From the NCBI GenBank assembly GCA_016703155.1, contig JADJCP010000004.1:356870-420869 (forward strand): a stretch of 64,000 nucleotides of DNA, written 5' to 3'. A model generated the notes under the pieces. It saw only the letters and a program-made list of their open reading frames with translations, was not told where the DNA came from and did no database searches. Positions 55,025 to 63,934 of the stretch are shown here, one piece after another. The DNA is from Hydrogenophilales bacterium (GTDB lineage Bacteria > Pseudomonadota > Gammaproteobacteria > Burkholderiales > Thiobacillaceae). The stretch's first letter is position 1, and every line of letters begins with the position of its first letter. Position numbers and translations under genes: made by a program.

Positions 55025-56262
55025 CGCTCCAGCACGGCGGCGAAGAAGCCATCGGTCTGGTGGTGCGCCGGGTCGAGCTTGAGAAACTCGCCGGTGTCCA
55101 GGGCGATGCCGAGTTGCTTGAGTATCCCGTTAGCGGGGTTGAGCCGGAATTCCGGGTGCCTGACAAGAAACCCGGCAATCTGCGCCTCGTTCTCTTCTGT
55201 CAGCAGGCTGCATGTGGCGTATACCAGATGGCCACCGGCCTTGACCAGGCGGGCCGAGGAATCCAGGATCGCCGCCTGCTTGGCGACCATCTCGCCGATG
55301 GATTCCGGCGTCTGGCGCCACTTCAGATCGGGGTTGCGGCGCAGCGTGCCGAGGCCTGAGCAGGGCGCGTCGACCAGCACCCGGTCGAACTTGCCGGCCA
55401 GACGTTTGATCTTCTGATCGCGCTCGTTGGCGATCAGTTGCGGATGGACGTTGGACAGACCGGAGCGTGCCAGGCGCGGCTTCAGATTGGCCAGGCGCTT
55501 TTCGGCGACATCGAAGGCGTACAGTCGGCCGGTGTTGCGCATCATTGCACCGAGCAGCAGGGTCTTGCCGCCGGCGCCGGCGCAGAAATCGCAGACCATC
55601 TCGCCACGCTTGGCGCCGGTCAGCAAGGCGAGCAACTGACTGCCTTCGTCCTGCACTTCGATATGTCCCTGGGTGAACAGGGCATTGCGGTTCAGTGCCG
55701 GCTTGGTATCGAGGCGCAGGCCCAATGGTGAATAAGGCGTGGCCACGGCGTCGATGCCATCCCTGGCAAGCGAGGCCATGGCCGCGTCGCGGTCTGTCGC
55801 CAGCGGGTTGATACGCAGGTCGAGGGGTGCCGATTGGTTCAACGCGGCCATCAATGCCGGTAGCGTTTCGCCCCGTTCCGCCGTGAGCCGCGCATGCAGC
55901 CAGTCCGGCAGGTCAAGCCGCGCGGCCTCGGGGAGTTCGGTGAGATCTTCTGCCTTCACCTGCTTCAGCCAATCGGATTCGTCACCCCGTGCCAGGCCTT
56001 CGAATTCGCGCAGATTGTGGCCGCCGAAGCGGGCCAGCCAGGCCAGCAGCAGGCGGCGCGGCTCGCGTCCGCCGGCCAGATGTTCGAGGGTGCGTAGACG
56101 GCGGATGATGCCGTAGGCACTTTCGGCGATGAAGGCACGGTCGCGTGCGCCGAGTTTATCTTTCTCGCGAAAGAAGGCGGATAGCACGGCATCGGCGGGA
56201 CGCTCGAAGGTCAACAGGCGGTGCAGGACGTAGGCGGTTTCGGAGAGGAGAGCTGAATTCAT
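55015..56262 (-). CDS. RsmB/Nop2-family RNA (cytosine-C5) methyltransferase
   Basis: A ~415-residue enzyme from ATG 56262. An N-terminal NusB-like helical region (LLTFERPADAVLSAFFREKD) precedes a Rossmann methyltransferase domain, with VCDFCAGAGGKTLLLGAM (AdoMet), VDAPCSGLGTLRRNPDLKW (catalytic Cys) and YATCSLLTEENE (second Cys). It modifies a cytosine of rRNA or tRNA; which one is not clear. It may be the RsmB that makes m5C967 in 16S rRNA, but the usual fmt-rsmB neighbours are absent, so a different Nop2/Sun member is possible. Confidence 0.88.
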   Translation of the reverse strand: MNSALLSETAYVLHRLLTFERPADAVLSAFFREKDKLGARDRAFIAESAYGIIRRLRTLEHLAGGREPRRLLLAWLARFGGHNLREFEGLARGDESDWLKQVKAEDLTELPEAARLDLPDWLHARLTAERGETLPALMAALNQSAPLDLRINPLATDRDAAMASLARDGIDAVATPYSPLGLRLDTKPALNRNALFTQGHIEVQDEGSQLLALLTGAKRGEMVCDFCAGAGGKTLLLGAMMRNTGRLYAFDVAEKRLANLKPRLARSGLSNVHPQLIANERDQKIKRLAGKFDRVLVDAPCSGLGTLRRNPDLKWRQTPESIGEMVAKQAAILDSSARLVKAGGHLVYATCSLLTEENEAQIAGFLVRHPEFRLNPANGILKQLGIALDTGEFLKLDPAHHQTDGFFAAVLERCA

Positions 56263-56523
56263 GGGCGTTGTGAGGCACGGGCAATCCATGGTCGACCGTG
56301 CTATGGAGACAGGGCTCAATCATAGAGGAATGCGCCGAAATAGGTAGATCGACTTGCTTGCGGCGTCGCATCTCAAAAGGTGCGGGACTCAGGACGACTT
56401 ACTTACGTGAATTGTGCAATGCAATACCAGCAGGTATCATCGTTGCTACCAGGGTTGTCGTGGCATAAGTACGGTATTCTGCGTACGTGAAATATGCAGT
56501 GCTCGAATAAAGGGGAATTTAGT

Positions 56524-57759
56524 ATGGAAGCGTCGCATAGCATCGTGGTTGCCAAGCATCTGCTGCTGGTGCTCGGCATCATTCTTTCGGTCGGCACTTT
56601 TACCAGCCTGGCCGCGCGCTTCATGAAAGTGCCCGATGTCGTCCTGTTCCTGGTGGTGGGGATGCTGATCGGCCCGTCGGTCATCGGTCTGGTGGACATC
56701 AAGGCCGACTCGGTGGTCAACCAGATCATTCTGACCTTCGGTTCCTGCTACATCCTCTTCGACGGTGGCGCGACGATGCGTCTCAAGGTATTGAAGGACG
56801 TCTGGATCACGATCGTCGTCATCTCGACCATAGGCCTGATCATCACCACCCTGATTACAGGCCTGGCGGCCCACTATGTCCTTGGTTTGCCGATTATCAT
56901 CGCCATGCTGCTGGCCGCGACCATTGCCTCGACCGACCCGGCGACCCTGGTGCCGGTATTTCGTCAGGTGAAAGTGCGGGAGCGCGTCGCCCAGACCGTC
57001 ATGAGCGAGTCGGCCTTCAACGATGCCATGGGTGCCATCGTTACCTTCACCATCCTGGGCATCGCCATGGGGCAGAGCGAATTTTCCGCCGGGATGGCCT
57101 TCGGTGAATTGCTCTGGGAAGCCAGCCTGGGCATGCTCGCGGGCGCCGTGCTCGGCTATCTGGCCGTGTTGCTCATCGCCCACGAGCACTTCGCCTTCCT
57201 TGAGGAATACTCGCCACTGGTGTCGCTGATGATGGTGATCGGCGCTTATATGACCGCCGACGGCGTCAACGCCTCGGGTTTCATGGCGGTGTTCGTGTTC
57301 GGCATCATGCTCGGCAACAAGGAATTCTTCGGCTTCAAGATGGAGCCAGGCGAAGAAGAAAAACTCGAAGACTTCGTCATGACCACCGCCTTGATCATGC
57401 GCATGTTCATCTTCATCCTGCTCGGCACCCAGGTGAATTTCGAGCTGATGAACCAGTATCTGGTCGGCGGTGTCATCGTCGTCACCATCTTCATGCTGGT
57501 GGCGCGTCCGGTCACCGTCTTTCTCTGCGCCTTGCCGGATCGGCGCGCGAAGTGGACGACCAAGGAACTCTTGTTCATGTGCTGGACGCGCGAGACCGGG
57601 GTTATCCCGGGCGCGCTGGCCGGCCTGCTGGTCGGCATGAAGGCGCCGGGCGCGGAGATCATCGCCTCGGTGACATTCATCGCCATCCTCATGACCATCC
57701 TCATTCAGGCCACCACGACCAAATGGCTGGCCGGAAAGCTTGATCTGCTTGAGGAGTAG
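56524..57759 (+). CDS. Cation:proton antiporter (CPA1/NhaP-type)
   Basis: A membrane protein of 411 residues with about 12 predicted transmembrane helices. It has the family core VVGMLIGPSVIGL, TFGSCYILFDGG, and the ion-site region ATIASTDPATLVP followed by MSESAFNDAMGAIVTF (Asp pair). It may exchange Na+ or K+ for H+. It lies next to a convergent LysR regulator of the NhaR type, which supports a cation-stress role. GGGG before ATG 56524 is a weak Shine-Dalgarno. Confidence 0.88.
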   Translation: MEASHSIVVAKHLLLVLGIILSVGTFTSLAARFMKVPDVVLFLVVGMLIGPSVIGLVDIKADSVVNQIILTFGSCYILFDGGATMRLKVLKDVWITIVVISTIGLIITTLITGLAAHYVLGLPIIIAMLLAATIASTDPATLVPVFRQVKVRERVAQTVMSESAFNDAMGAIVTFTILGIAMGQSEFSAGMAFGELLWEASLGMLAGAVLGYLAVLLIAHEHFAFLEEYSPLVSLMMVIGAYMTADGVNASGFMAVFVFGIMLGNKEFFGFKMEPGEEEKLEDFVMTTALIMRMFIFILLGTQVNFELMNQYLVGGVIVVTIFMLVARPVTVFLCALPDRRAKWTTKELLFMCWTRETGVIPGALAGLLVGMKAPGAEIIASVTFIAILMTILIQATTTKWLAGKLDLLEE

Positions 57760-57791
57760 CCCGGCCGCGGGTAGGCGAACGGGCCGGGGGG

Positions 57792-58682
57792 TCAACCGGC
57801 CGCGAGCAGATCCTGCGCCGAGCCGGTCACGGCGAGGACGGCCGGGTGGCTGATCCGGCGCTCGCCGGTGATGGCGTAGAAGGCTTCGTGGACCGTTTCG
57901 GTGCGGCCCACCAGGTGCACGCCCTGGTGTCGTCGCATTTCTTCGGCCAGGGTCGCCGGTGCCGGAAAAAACCCGCCGCCGGCTTGGCCGAAGGCGCGCA
58001 TCAGGGCATCGTCATCGAACTCACCGGCGATACGCGGCGCCAGATGCTGGCTTTCCAGCCAGCGTTCGATCTGACCGCGCACCGTCGAGTCATCCCCAGG
58101 TAATAGCATTGGCGCGCTATCCAGGCATTCCGGAAAACCGATGCCCGTTTCGATCAGCCGGGGATGTGCGAAAAAGGCGATCTCGCTTTCGCCCAGCTTA
58201 TGGCTGTAGCCGCGCACATTGATGTTGGCCGGAATGGGGCGGTCGGCGATGACCATGTCGAGGCGGTGCAAAGCCAGTTCGGCAAGCAGACGATCCAGTT
58301 TGCCTTCACGGCAGATCATGCGCAGTCCCGGCACCCGCCGCCCGGCGGGTTCCAGCAGGCGATAGGCGATGGCCTTCGGGACGACATCGGTGATGCCGAC
58401 CCGGAAAGGTAATGACGGCTGCGCCCGCTTGCTTTCCAGCGCGGCGCGCAACTCGTCGCCCAAGGCGAAAATTTCGTCGGCGTAGCCGAGCGCCAGGCGG
58501 CCGGCTTCGGTCATTTCCAGGCCGCGCCCGGAGGGCTTGAACAGCGTCGAGCCCAGATCCTGTTCGAGTAGTTTGATCTGCGCGCTGATGGTCTGCGGCG
58601 TCAGATGCAGGCGCTCGCCGGCACGGGCGACCCCACCGCTGCGGGCGACGGTCCAGAAGTAGTGGAGGTGCTTGAAGTTCAT
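57792..58682 (-). CDS. nhaR: NhaR-like LysR-family transcriptional activator
   Basis: A ~296-residue LysR regulator. The N-terminal winged HTH is NFKHLHYFWTVARSGGVARAGERLHLTPQTISAQIK, shown here as the segments FKHLHYFWTVARSGG and LTPQTISAQIKLLEQ. The YFW and GxxxxAxExL pattern is typical of NhaR rather than general LysR. The effector-binding domain follows (FRVGITDVVPKAIAYRLLEP). It is convergent with the antiporter gene and divergent from htpX. The start ATG 58682 is preferred over the longer frame. Confidence 0.86.
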   Translation of the reverse strand: MNFKHLHYFWTVARSGGVARAGERLHLTPQTISAQIKLLEQDLGSTLFKPSGRGLEMTEAGRLALGYADEIFALGDELRAALESKRAQPSLPFRVGITDVVPKAIAYRLLEPAGRRVPGLRMICREGKLDRLLAELALHRLDMVIADRPIPANINVRGYSHKLGESEIAFFAHPRLIETGIGFPECLDSAPMLLPGDDSTVRGQIERWLESQHLAPRIAGEFDDDALMRAFGQAGGGFFPAPATLAEEMRRHQGVHLVGRTETVHEAFYAITGERRISHPAVLAVTGSAQDLLAAG

Positions 58683-58785
58683 GCTGTGAATAATCGTAAT
58701 AATCGAATTGTATGACAACTATATTCGACTTTATTTGATTATTCAGGTCGCCTAAGATGCCCTTATCGTTATTCAGGAGTCCGCC

Positions 58786-59679
58786 ATGAAGCGTATCGTC
58801 CTTTTTCTGGCTACCAACCTCGCCATCGTCCTGGTCCTCTCCATCACCATGCGTCTGCTGGGTGTCGAGCCTTATCTCAATGCCAACGGCCTCAACCTCC
58901 AGGCCTTGCTGATCTTTGCGGCGGTCATGGGCTTTGGCGGTTCATTCATCTCCCTGGCGATGTCCAAGTGGATGGCCAAAAAGTCGGTGGGCGCCCAGGT
59001 CATCACCGACCCGCGCACTCAGGAGGAACTCTGGCTGGTGCAGACCGTGGCTCGCCAGGCCCAAGCCGCGGGCATCAAGATGCCGGAAGTGGCGATCTTC
59101 GATTCGCCGGAGGTCAACGCCTTTGCCACCGGCATGACTAGAAACAGCTCGCTGGTCGCCGTCTCCACCGGTTTGCTGCGCGGCATGACCAAGGAAGAGG
59201 CCGAAGCCGTGCTTGGCCACGAGATTTCGCACGCGGCCAACGGCGACATGGTCACCATGGCGCTGATCCAGGGCGTGGTGAATACCTTCGTCATGTTCTT
59301 CTCGCGGGTCATCGGTTACGTCGTCGACAAGGTCGTTTTCAAGACCGAGCGTGGTACCGGACCGGCCTTCTTTGTCACCATGATCGTCGCCGAACTGGTG
59401 CTGGGCATCCTTGCCTCGATCATCGTCATGTGGTTCTCGCGACAGCGCGAGTTCCGTGCCGACCGGGGCGGCGCCAGTCTGGCCGGTCGTCAGGCCATGA
59501 TCAACGCCTTGAAACGCTTGCAGGCGCAGCATGACCCCCAGCCCCTGCCGGAAAAGATGGCGGCCTTCGGCATCAGCGGCGCCAGGTCCGGCGGCCTCAA
59601 GGCGTTGTTCATGACCCACCCGCCCCTGGAAGATCGCATCGCCGCATTGCAGGCCGAGAACCAGGGCGTGCGCGGCTAA
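58786..59679 (+). CDS. htpX: Membrane zinc metalloprotease HtpX
   Basis: An inner-membrane stress protease that degrades damaged membrane proteins. 297 residues with N-terminal transmembrane helices (IVLFLATNLAIVLVLSITMR and LIFAAVMGFGGSFISLAMSK). The catalytic motif is LGHEISHAANGDM with a later Glu (EFRADRGGASLAG). AGGAG lies before the ATG. TerC follows with no gap, probably in one transcript. Confidence 0.95.
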   Translation: MKRIVLFLATNLAIVLVLSITMRLLGVEPYLNANGLNLQALLIFAAVMGFGGSFISLAMSKWMAKKSVGAQVITDPRTQEELWLVQTVARQAQAAGIKMPEVAIFDSPEVNAFATGMTRNSSLVAVSTGLLRGMTKEEAEAVLGHEISHAANGDMVTMALIQGVVNTFVMFFSRVIGYVVDKVVFKTERGTGPAFFVTMIVAELVLGILASIIVMWFSRQREFRADRGGASLAGRQAMINALKRLQAQHDPQPLPEKMAAFGISGARSGGLKALFMTHPPLEDRIAALQAENQGVRG

Positions 59680-60660
59680 ATGTCGATCAGCGGCCTGGTC
59701 ACGCCGGTCTTCTGGGTCGGCTTCATTGCCTTCGTGGTGGCCATGCTGGCCCTGGATCTGTTTGTCCTGGGCGGCAAACGCGCGCACAAGGTATCGGTGA
59801 AAGAGGCCTTGGGCTGGACCCTGGCCTGGGTGACGCTGGCGCTGGCCTTTTGCGGACTTCTGTGGGGTTGGCTCGACGGTGTCGCCGGTCGTGAGATGGC
59901 CAACACCAAGGCGCTGGAATTCCTGACGGGCTACCTGATCGAGTTGTCCCTCTCCGTGGACAATATCTTCGTCTTCATCATGATCTTCGGCTTCTTTGCC
60001 GTCCCGGCCGAGTACCAGCACCGGGTGCTGATCTACGGCGTGCTTGGCGCCATCGTCATGCGTGCGACGATGATCCTCGCCGGCGCCTGGCTGGTAGCGC
60101 AGTTCCACTGGGTGCTATACCTGTTCGGGCTGTTCCTGGTGATTACCGGATTCAAGATGCTGATCTTCGCCGAGAAGAAGAGCGAGTTCGGCAAGAATCC
60201 GATTCTGAAATGGCTGCGCAGGTATTTGCCGATCACCAAGGAGTTCCATGGCGAGCGCTTTACCGTCACTCAGGACGGCAAGCACATGTTCACGCCCATG
60301 CTTCTGGTGCTGGCGCTGATCGAGACTTCCGACGTGGTCTTTGCCGTCGACAGCATCCCGGCCATCTTCGCGGTGACCACCGACCCCTTCATCGTCTTCA
60401 CCTCGAACATCTTCGCCATCCTGGGCCTGCGCTCGATGTACTTCCTGCTGGCCGACCTGAACGGCCGCTTCCACCTGCTGAAATACGGCCTGGCCTTTGT
60501 TCTGGTCTTCGTTGGCAGCAAGATGCTCTTCGCCGATTTTTACAAAGTGCCCATCGGCCTGGCGCTGGGTGTGGTCGCCCTGATTCTGCTTACCTCCGTT
60601 GCCGCCAGCCTGGCGGCGACACGTAAACGACATGCCAGGAAACCTGCGGAAAACCTATGA
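59680..60660 (+). CDS. TerC/Alx-family membrane protein
   Basis: A 326-residue integral membrane protein of the TerC family (tellurium resistance, manganese export). The core motifs GYLIELSLSVDNIFVFIMI and IETSDVVFAVDSIPAIFAV carry the conserved acidic residues in membrane segments. It follows htpX directly (ATG right after TAA). E. coli Alx and MntP are controlled by a manganese riboswitch; no riboswitch is present between htpX and this gene. Substrate likely Mn2+ or another metal. Confidence 0.93.
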   Translation: MSISGLVTPVFWVGFIAFVVAMLALDLFVLGGKRAHKVSVKEALGWTLAWVTLALAFCGLLWGWLDGVAGREMANTKALEFLTGYLIELSLSVDNIFVFIMIFGFFAVPAEYQHRVLIYGVLGAIVMRATMILAGAWLVAQFHWVLYLFGLFLVITGFKMLIFAEKKSEFGKNPILKWLRRYLPITKEFHGERFTVTQDGKHMFTPMLLVLALIETSDVVFAVDSIPAIFAVTTDPFIVFTSNIFAILGLRSMYFLLADLNGRFHLLKYGLAFVLVFVGSKMLFADFYKVPIGLALGVVALILLTSVAASLAATRKRHARKPAENL

Positions 60661-61184
60661 AACAGTTTGAAAACACCCTGGAAAGACTCATCTTCGGCAG
60701 CCGCTGGCTGCTCGCCCCGTTCTATCTCGGCCTGGTGCTTGCCTTGGCCTTGTTGTTGGTGCAATTCGTCAAGGAATTCATCCACTTCGTCCCCTTGGTT
60801 TTCAATGCCGAAGGTAGCGACGTCATTATCGGTCTACTGTCGCTGATCGATGTCGTGATGGTGGCCAATCTGCTGATCATCATCGTCTTCGCCGGTTACG
60901 AGAACTTCGTCTCCCAGATCGACACGGGTGACCACGAAGATCGGCCCTCCTGGATGGGACATGTCGGTTTCGCCGAGCTAAAGATGAAGCTGATCGGTTC
61001 GATCGTCGCCATCTCCGGTATCGAACTGCTCAAGGCCTTCATGCATGTGGAGTCCATGACCAACGAACAACTGGGCTGGAAGGTGGGCATCCACATGACC
61101 TTCGTCGTCTCGGGCGTGCTGTTCGCGGTGATGGACCGGATCGCCGCCGGGAAAAAGCCGGCGCATGCCGACGTTGACCACTGA
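60657..61184 (+). CDS. yqhA: UPF0114 (YqhA) family membrane protein
   Basis: A 175-residue protein with four predicted transmembrane helices. It matches YqhA in ENTLERLIFGSRWLLAPFYL, LSLIDVVMVANLLIIIVFAGYENFVS and GWKVGIHMTFVVSGVLFAVMD. Its function is unknown. It overlaps the TerC-family stop as ATGA. Together with htpX and terC it may form a membrane-stress operon. Confidence 0.9.
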   Translation: MKQFENTLERLIFGSRWLLAPFYLGLVLALALLLVQFVKEFIHFVPLVFNAEGSDVIIGLLSLIDVVMVANLLIIIVFAGYENFVSQIDTGDHEDRPSWMGHVGFAELKMKLIGSIVAISGIELLKAFMHVESMTNEQLGWKVGIHMTFVVSGVLFAVMDRIAAGKKPAHADVDH

Positions 61185-61216
61185 ACGCAAGCCACACGAA
61201 TAACCGGAGGATACCT

Positions 61217-61657
61217 ATGTCGAATTTGCCCGCACTGCGTCGCCTACTGGCGATTTGCCTGTTGCCCGTGGCGCTCGCTGCCTGCGCACCGAGCAGCGCC
61301 GGGCCGGAACTCGGCGCGCCCGAGGCACATCGCCGCGCCCAGGCCGGCGAGCTGATCCTGATCGACATTCGCCGTCCCGAGGAATGGCGCCAGACCGGCG
61401 TCGCCCAAGGCGCGGCGCGCATCGATATGCGCCGGCCCGATTTCGCCGATGCCGTACTACGTCAGGTCGACGGCAAGTTCGACGCGCCCATCGGCATCAT
61501 CTGCCGTACCGGCAATCGCACCACGCAGATGCAGAAGGCCATGCTCGACGCGGGCTTCACCCAGGTCTACAACATCCGCGAAGGCATGGCCGGCAGCGCC
61601 GCCGGGCCGGGCTGGCTCCGGCAGGGACTTCCGGTGGAGCGCTGCGCGAACTGCTGA
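61217..61657 (+). CDS. Rhodanese-domain lipoprotein
   Basis: A 146-residue protein with a lipoprotein signal peptide (LLAICLLPVALAAC; Cys at the lipobox) and a single rhodanese domain. DIRRPEEWRQTG and the active-site loop ICRTGNRTTQM carry the catalytic Cys. It is predicted to be a periplasmic sulfur-handling lipoprotein. CGGAGGATAC precedes the start. Two C-terminal cysteines (RCANC) are unusual for the family. Confidence 0.87.
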   Translation: MSNLPALRRLLAICLLPVALAACAPSSAGPELGAPEAHRRAQAGELILIDIRRPEEWRQTGVAQGAARIDMRRPDFADAVLRQVDGKFDAPIGIICRTGNRTTQMQKAMLDAGFTQVYNIREGMAGSAAGPGWLRQGLPVERCANC

Positions 61658-61683
61658 CGCGCGTGGGCTAGATTCGCGCTGCT

Positions 61684-62334
61684 TTATGGATAGGCGGCCG
61701 CCACGGCCCCATCCACCAGTTCTTTCAGAGGCTCGTAACCGAAACTCGGCAGAGGCTTGCCGTTTACGAAAAACTCCGGAGTCTTGGTAACGTTCAGGCT
61801 GCGCGCGTCGTCCAGGTTCTGTGCGATCGCTTGCGCCGTCTCGGGCGCGTTCATGTCGGCCTTGAGTCGTTCCAGGTCCAAGCCGAGCCCTTCGATATGT
61901 CGCCAGGCGCGTTCGGGCCGGGCGACATGATGTTCCACCCAGTCGTCCTGCGCGGCCAGCAGCGCCTCCAAGGCTTCCCAGTGCTTGCCTTGTTTTGCCG
62001 CCGCCAGGAGCAAGGCCACGACCTGGTCGGAGTTTTCATGGAACGGGGTATAGCGCAACACCACCTGAATCCGACCGGGGTTGGCGGCCATCAGATCCTG
62101 GACGAAGGGATAGAAGTTCTTGCAGGTTTCACAGGCGGGGTCGAGAAACTCGACGATCCGCACCTTGGCCTCGCTCGGCCCCTTGGCCGGCGCATGCTCG
62201 CGGACCAGCCCGGAACGGTTTTGCTCGGCGAGTTGTTCGGCCTGCTCGGCTTTTTCCGCTTTGAAGAAAAGCGTGCCGGCCAAGAAGGCCAGCAACAGGA
62301 TGACGCCGGCGGCGATGAACAATGCCTTTTTCAT
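61684..62334 (-). CDS. DsbA-family thiol-disulfide oxidoreductase, membrane-anchored
   Basis: A 216-residue protein with an N-terminal hydrophobic helix (LFIAAGVILLLAFLAG), a coiled stretch rich in Glu/Gln, and a DsbA-like thioredoxin domain. The active site is CETC (FLDPACETCKNFYPF), and the cis-Pro loop TKTPEFFVNGKPL is conserved. It is coupled by ATGA overlap to the upstream dsbB, which should re-oxidise it. The CETC motif resembles that of several sulfur- or cytochrome-related Dsb proteins. Confidence 0.87.
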   Translation of the reverse strand: MKKALFIAAGVILLLAFLAGTLFFKAEKAEQAEQLAEQNRSGLVREHAPAKGPSEAKVRIVEFLDPACETCKNFYPFVQDLMAANPGRIQVVLRYTPFHENSDQVVALLLAAAKQGKHWEALEALLAAQDDWVEHHVARPERAWRHIEGLGLDLERLKADMNAPETAQAIAQNLDDARSLNVTKTPEFFVNGKPLPSFGYEPLKELVDGAVAAAYP

Positions 62335-62774
62335 TTGGATACCTTGTAGTGGATCAGTAACAGCAGGGCGACGATGCTCGAAAACGCCAGAACCGAGAGC
62401 ATCGGCAGGGTCAGGAAGCCGAACCAGACCACTTGCTCCAGCGAGCACGGCACGCCTTGGCTACAGGGCGCGACGCGCTCCGGGATCAGGCCGCTGGCGA
62501 CGCCCCAATGGAACAGGGCGAGCAGCCAGCCGGCAAGCGCCAGCGGCAGGGCGTAGCGCAGGACGCGGCGGTCGAACGGAAACAGTCCGGCGGCCAGGAT
62601 CAGGACCAGTGGGAACATGGCGATGCGCTGGTACCAGCATAGTACGCAGGGCGTGTAGCCCATCACCTCGCCGAGGAACAGGGCACACAGGGTGGCGATG
62701 CTGGCGATCAGCCAGGCCATGAAAAGCAGGTGCCACCCGGGGTTCTGGGGAGGCTCGGAAGGGATCGTGGTCAT
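62331..62774 (-). CDS. dsbB: DsbB-family disulfide bond formation protein
   Basis: A quinone-dependent membrane oxidase of DsbA, 147 residues from ATG 62774 (62786 also possible). It has four transmembrane helices. The first catalytic pair is CVLCWYQR, and the second pair lies in the periplasmic loop (APCSQGVPC). Its stop overlaps the DsbA-like start, so the two form a redox pair. Confidence 0.9.
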   Translation of the reverse strand: MTTIPSEPPQNPGWHLLFMAWLIASIATLCALFLGEVMGYTPCVLCWYQRIAMFPLVLILAAGLFPFDRRVLRYALPLALAGWLLALFHWGVASGLIPERVAPCSQGVPCSLEQVVWFGFLTLPMLSVLAFSSIVALLLLIHYKVSK

Positions 62775-62983
62775 CGCGGGGCGCATTTTATCGGGATGGG
62801 AAGGGTTTGGGTGAGCGGATGCAACTTTTGACGCCTTGCTCGGCGATGGCGCGACCTCGTGTGCTTGGACGCGCACGGGAAGCACCCCAGGGCCGGCGCG
62901 GCGCTGCCGGCACCCAAACAGACCAGACACAACCCATCCTGGCGTCGTGCGGTCGAAACGCGCTCATCCGCTCCGCGTCGAAC

Positions 62984-63934
62984 CTAGTGGCCGGTCGTGC
63001 CGAACCAGAAGCCGATGTTCTTGCCGAGAAACTCGTCGTAACGCATGTAGTGCGTGCCATCGCAGGAGAAGGTGAGGCTGATCATGCCGTTGAACAGGTT
63101 GATCGAGGCCATGCGCAGATAGATGTTCTCGTCGGCCATGCGCAGGGCGCGCAGGGTGTCGAGGATGCGCGGCACGTCCTCGATGGGCAGCATGGCATCC
63201 TCGGGATATGGGTGTGGCGGGTACACCAGGCAGATATCCGGATCGCTCAGCGCTTCTTGGTCGAGGATGCGGTAGCGATAGGGGTCGTCGACCGTCCAGA
63301 GGGTGACCTGGCTGCTGGAGAAGTGGACCAGGCACTGGAAGACGCCGCGCTCGGTGAACAATTCTTCGAGTATCGATAGGGCCTTGCCCAGATCACGGTC
63401 CATCAAGCTTTCGACCCGGCACTGATACATCACCGAGCCGCGTATCGCCGGGTCGCCTTTCACCTGGCGCCAATGGCCGGGTTCTTCATAACGCGCCGGG
63501 GGCGCGGGCAGGTCGCGCAGGTCGAAATCGGCGCCCAGATAGCCCAGGGTCTGGCCGTCCTTGCGGACGATCTGCAAGGCGGTCAGCGACGGCCGCTGTT
63601 TCATCTGGCTGATGTAGGCGTCCGAGAGCAGGAAGCCCCAGATCGGCACCGCCTCCTTCATGTAGGGTCGATGCGAGCGGTCGCGGCCGTATTGTTCGAT
63701 CATCAGCCCGTCGGGACCGACGTTGTCGCAGATCTGGATGCCATCGGTACCGACGCAATAGAGATAGGTGCAGTGCGGGATGCCGGCGTAGCCATCGAGC
63801 AGGATCGCGTCCAGGGCCTCGCGTTCACCCCAGGCCGGCGCGCAGAGTTCGGCGAGACGCTCCAAGGGCTCGCGCAGCAACTGCCCGAGATGCTCGCGCT
63901 GTAGATAGATACTGTCTTTCCACGAAAGCTGCAT
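62984..63934 (-). CDS. PDC/Cache-like sensory domain protein, no output domain
   Basis: A 316-residue protein from ATG 63934 (MQLSWKDSIYLQREHLGQLL). It contains a Cache-type ligand-binding fold (YLYCVGTDGIQICDNVG, then PYMKEAVPIWGFLLSDAYI) and the segment LQIVRKDGQTLGYLGADFDL. The C-terminal half (about 180-316) has no recognised catalytic motif. There is no signal peptide and no transmembrane helix, so it appears cytoplasmic. It may sense a small molecule and act through a partner. Function not established. Confidence 0.68.
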   Translation of the reverse strand: MQLSWKDSIYLQREHLGQLLREPLERLAELCAPAWGEREALDAILLDGYAGIPHCTYLYCVGTDGIQICDNVGPDGLMIEQYGRDRSHRPYMKEAVPIWGFLLSDAYISQMKQRPSLTALQIVRKDGQTLGYLGADFDLRDLPAPPARYEEPGHWRQVKGDPAIRGSVMYQCRVESLMDRDLGKALSILEELFTERGVFQCLVHFSSSQVTLWTVDDPYRYRILDQEALSDPDICLVYPPHPYPEDAMLPIEDVPRILDTLRALRMADENIYLRMASINLFNGMISLTFSCDGTHYMRYDEFLGKNIGFWFGTTGH

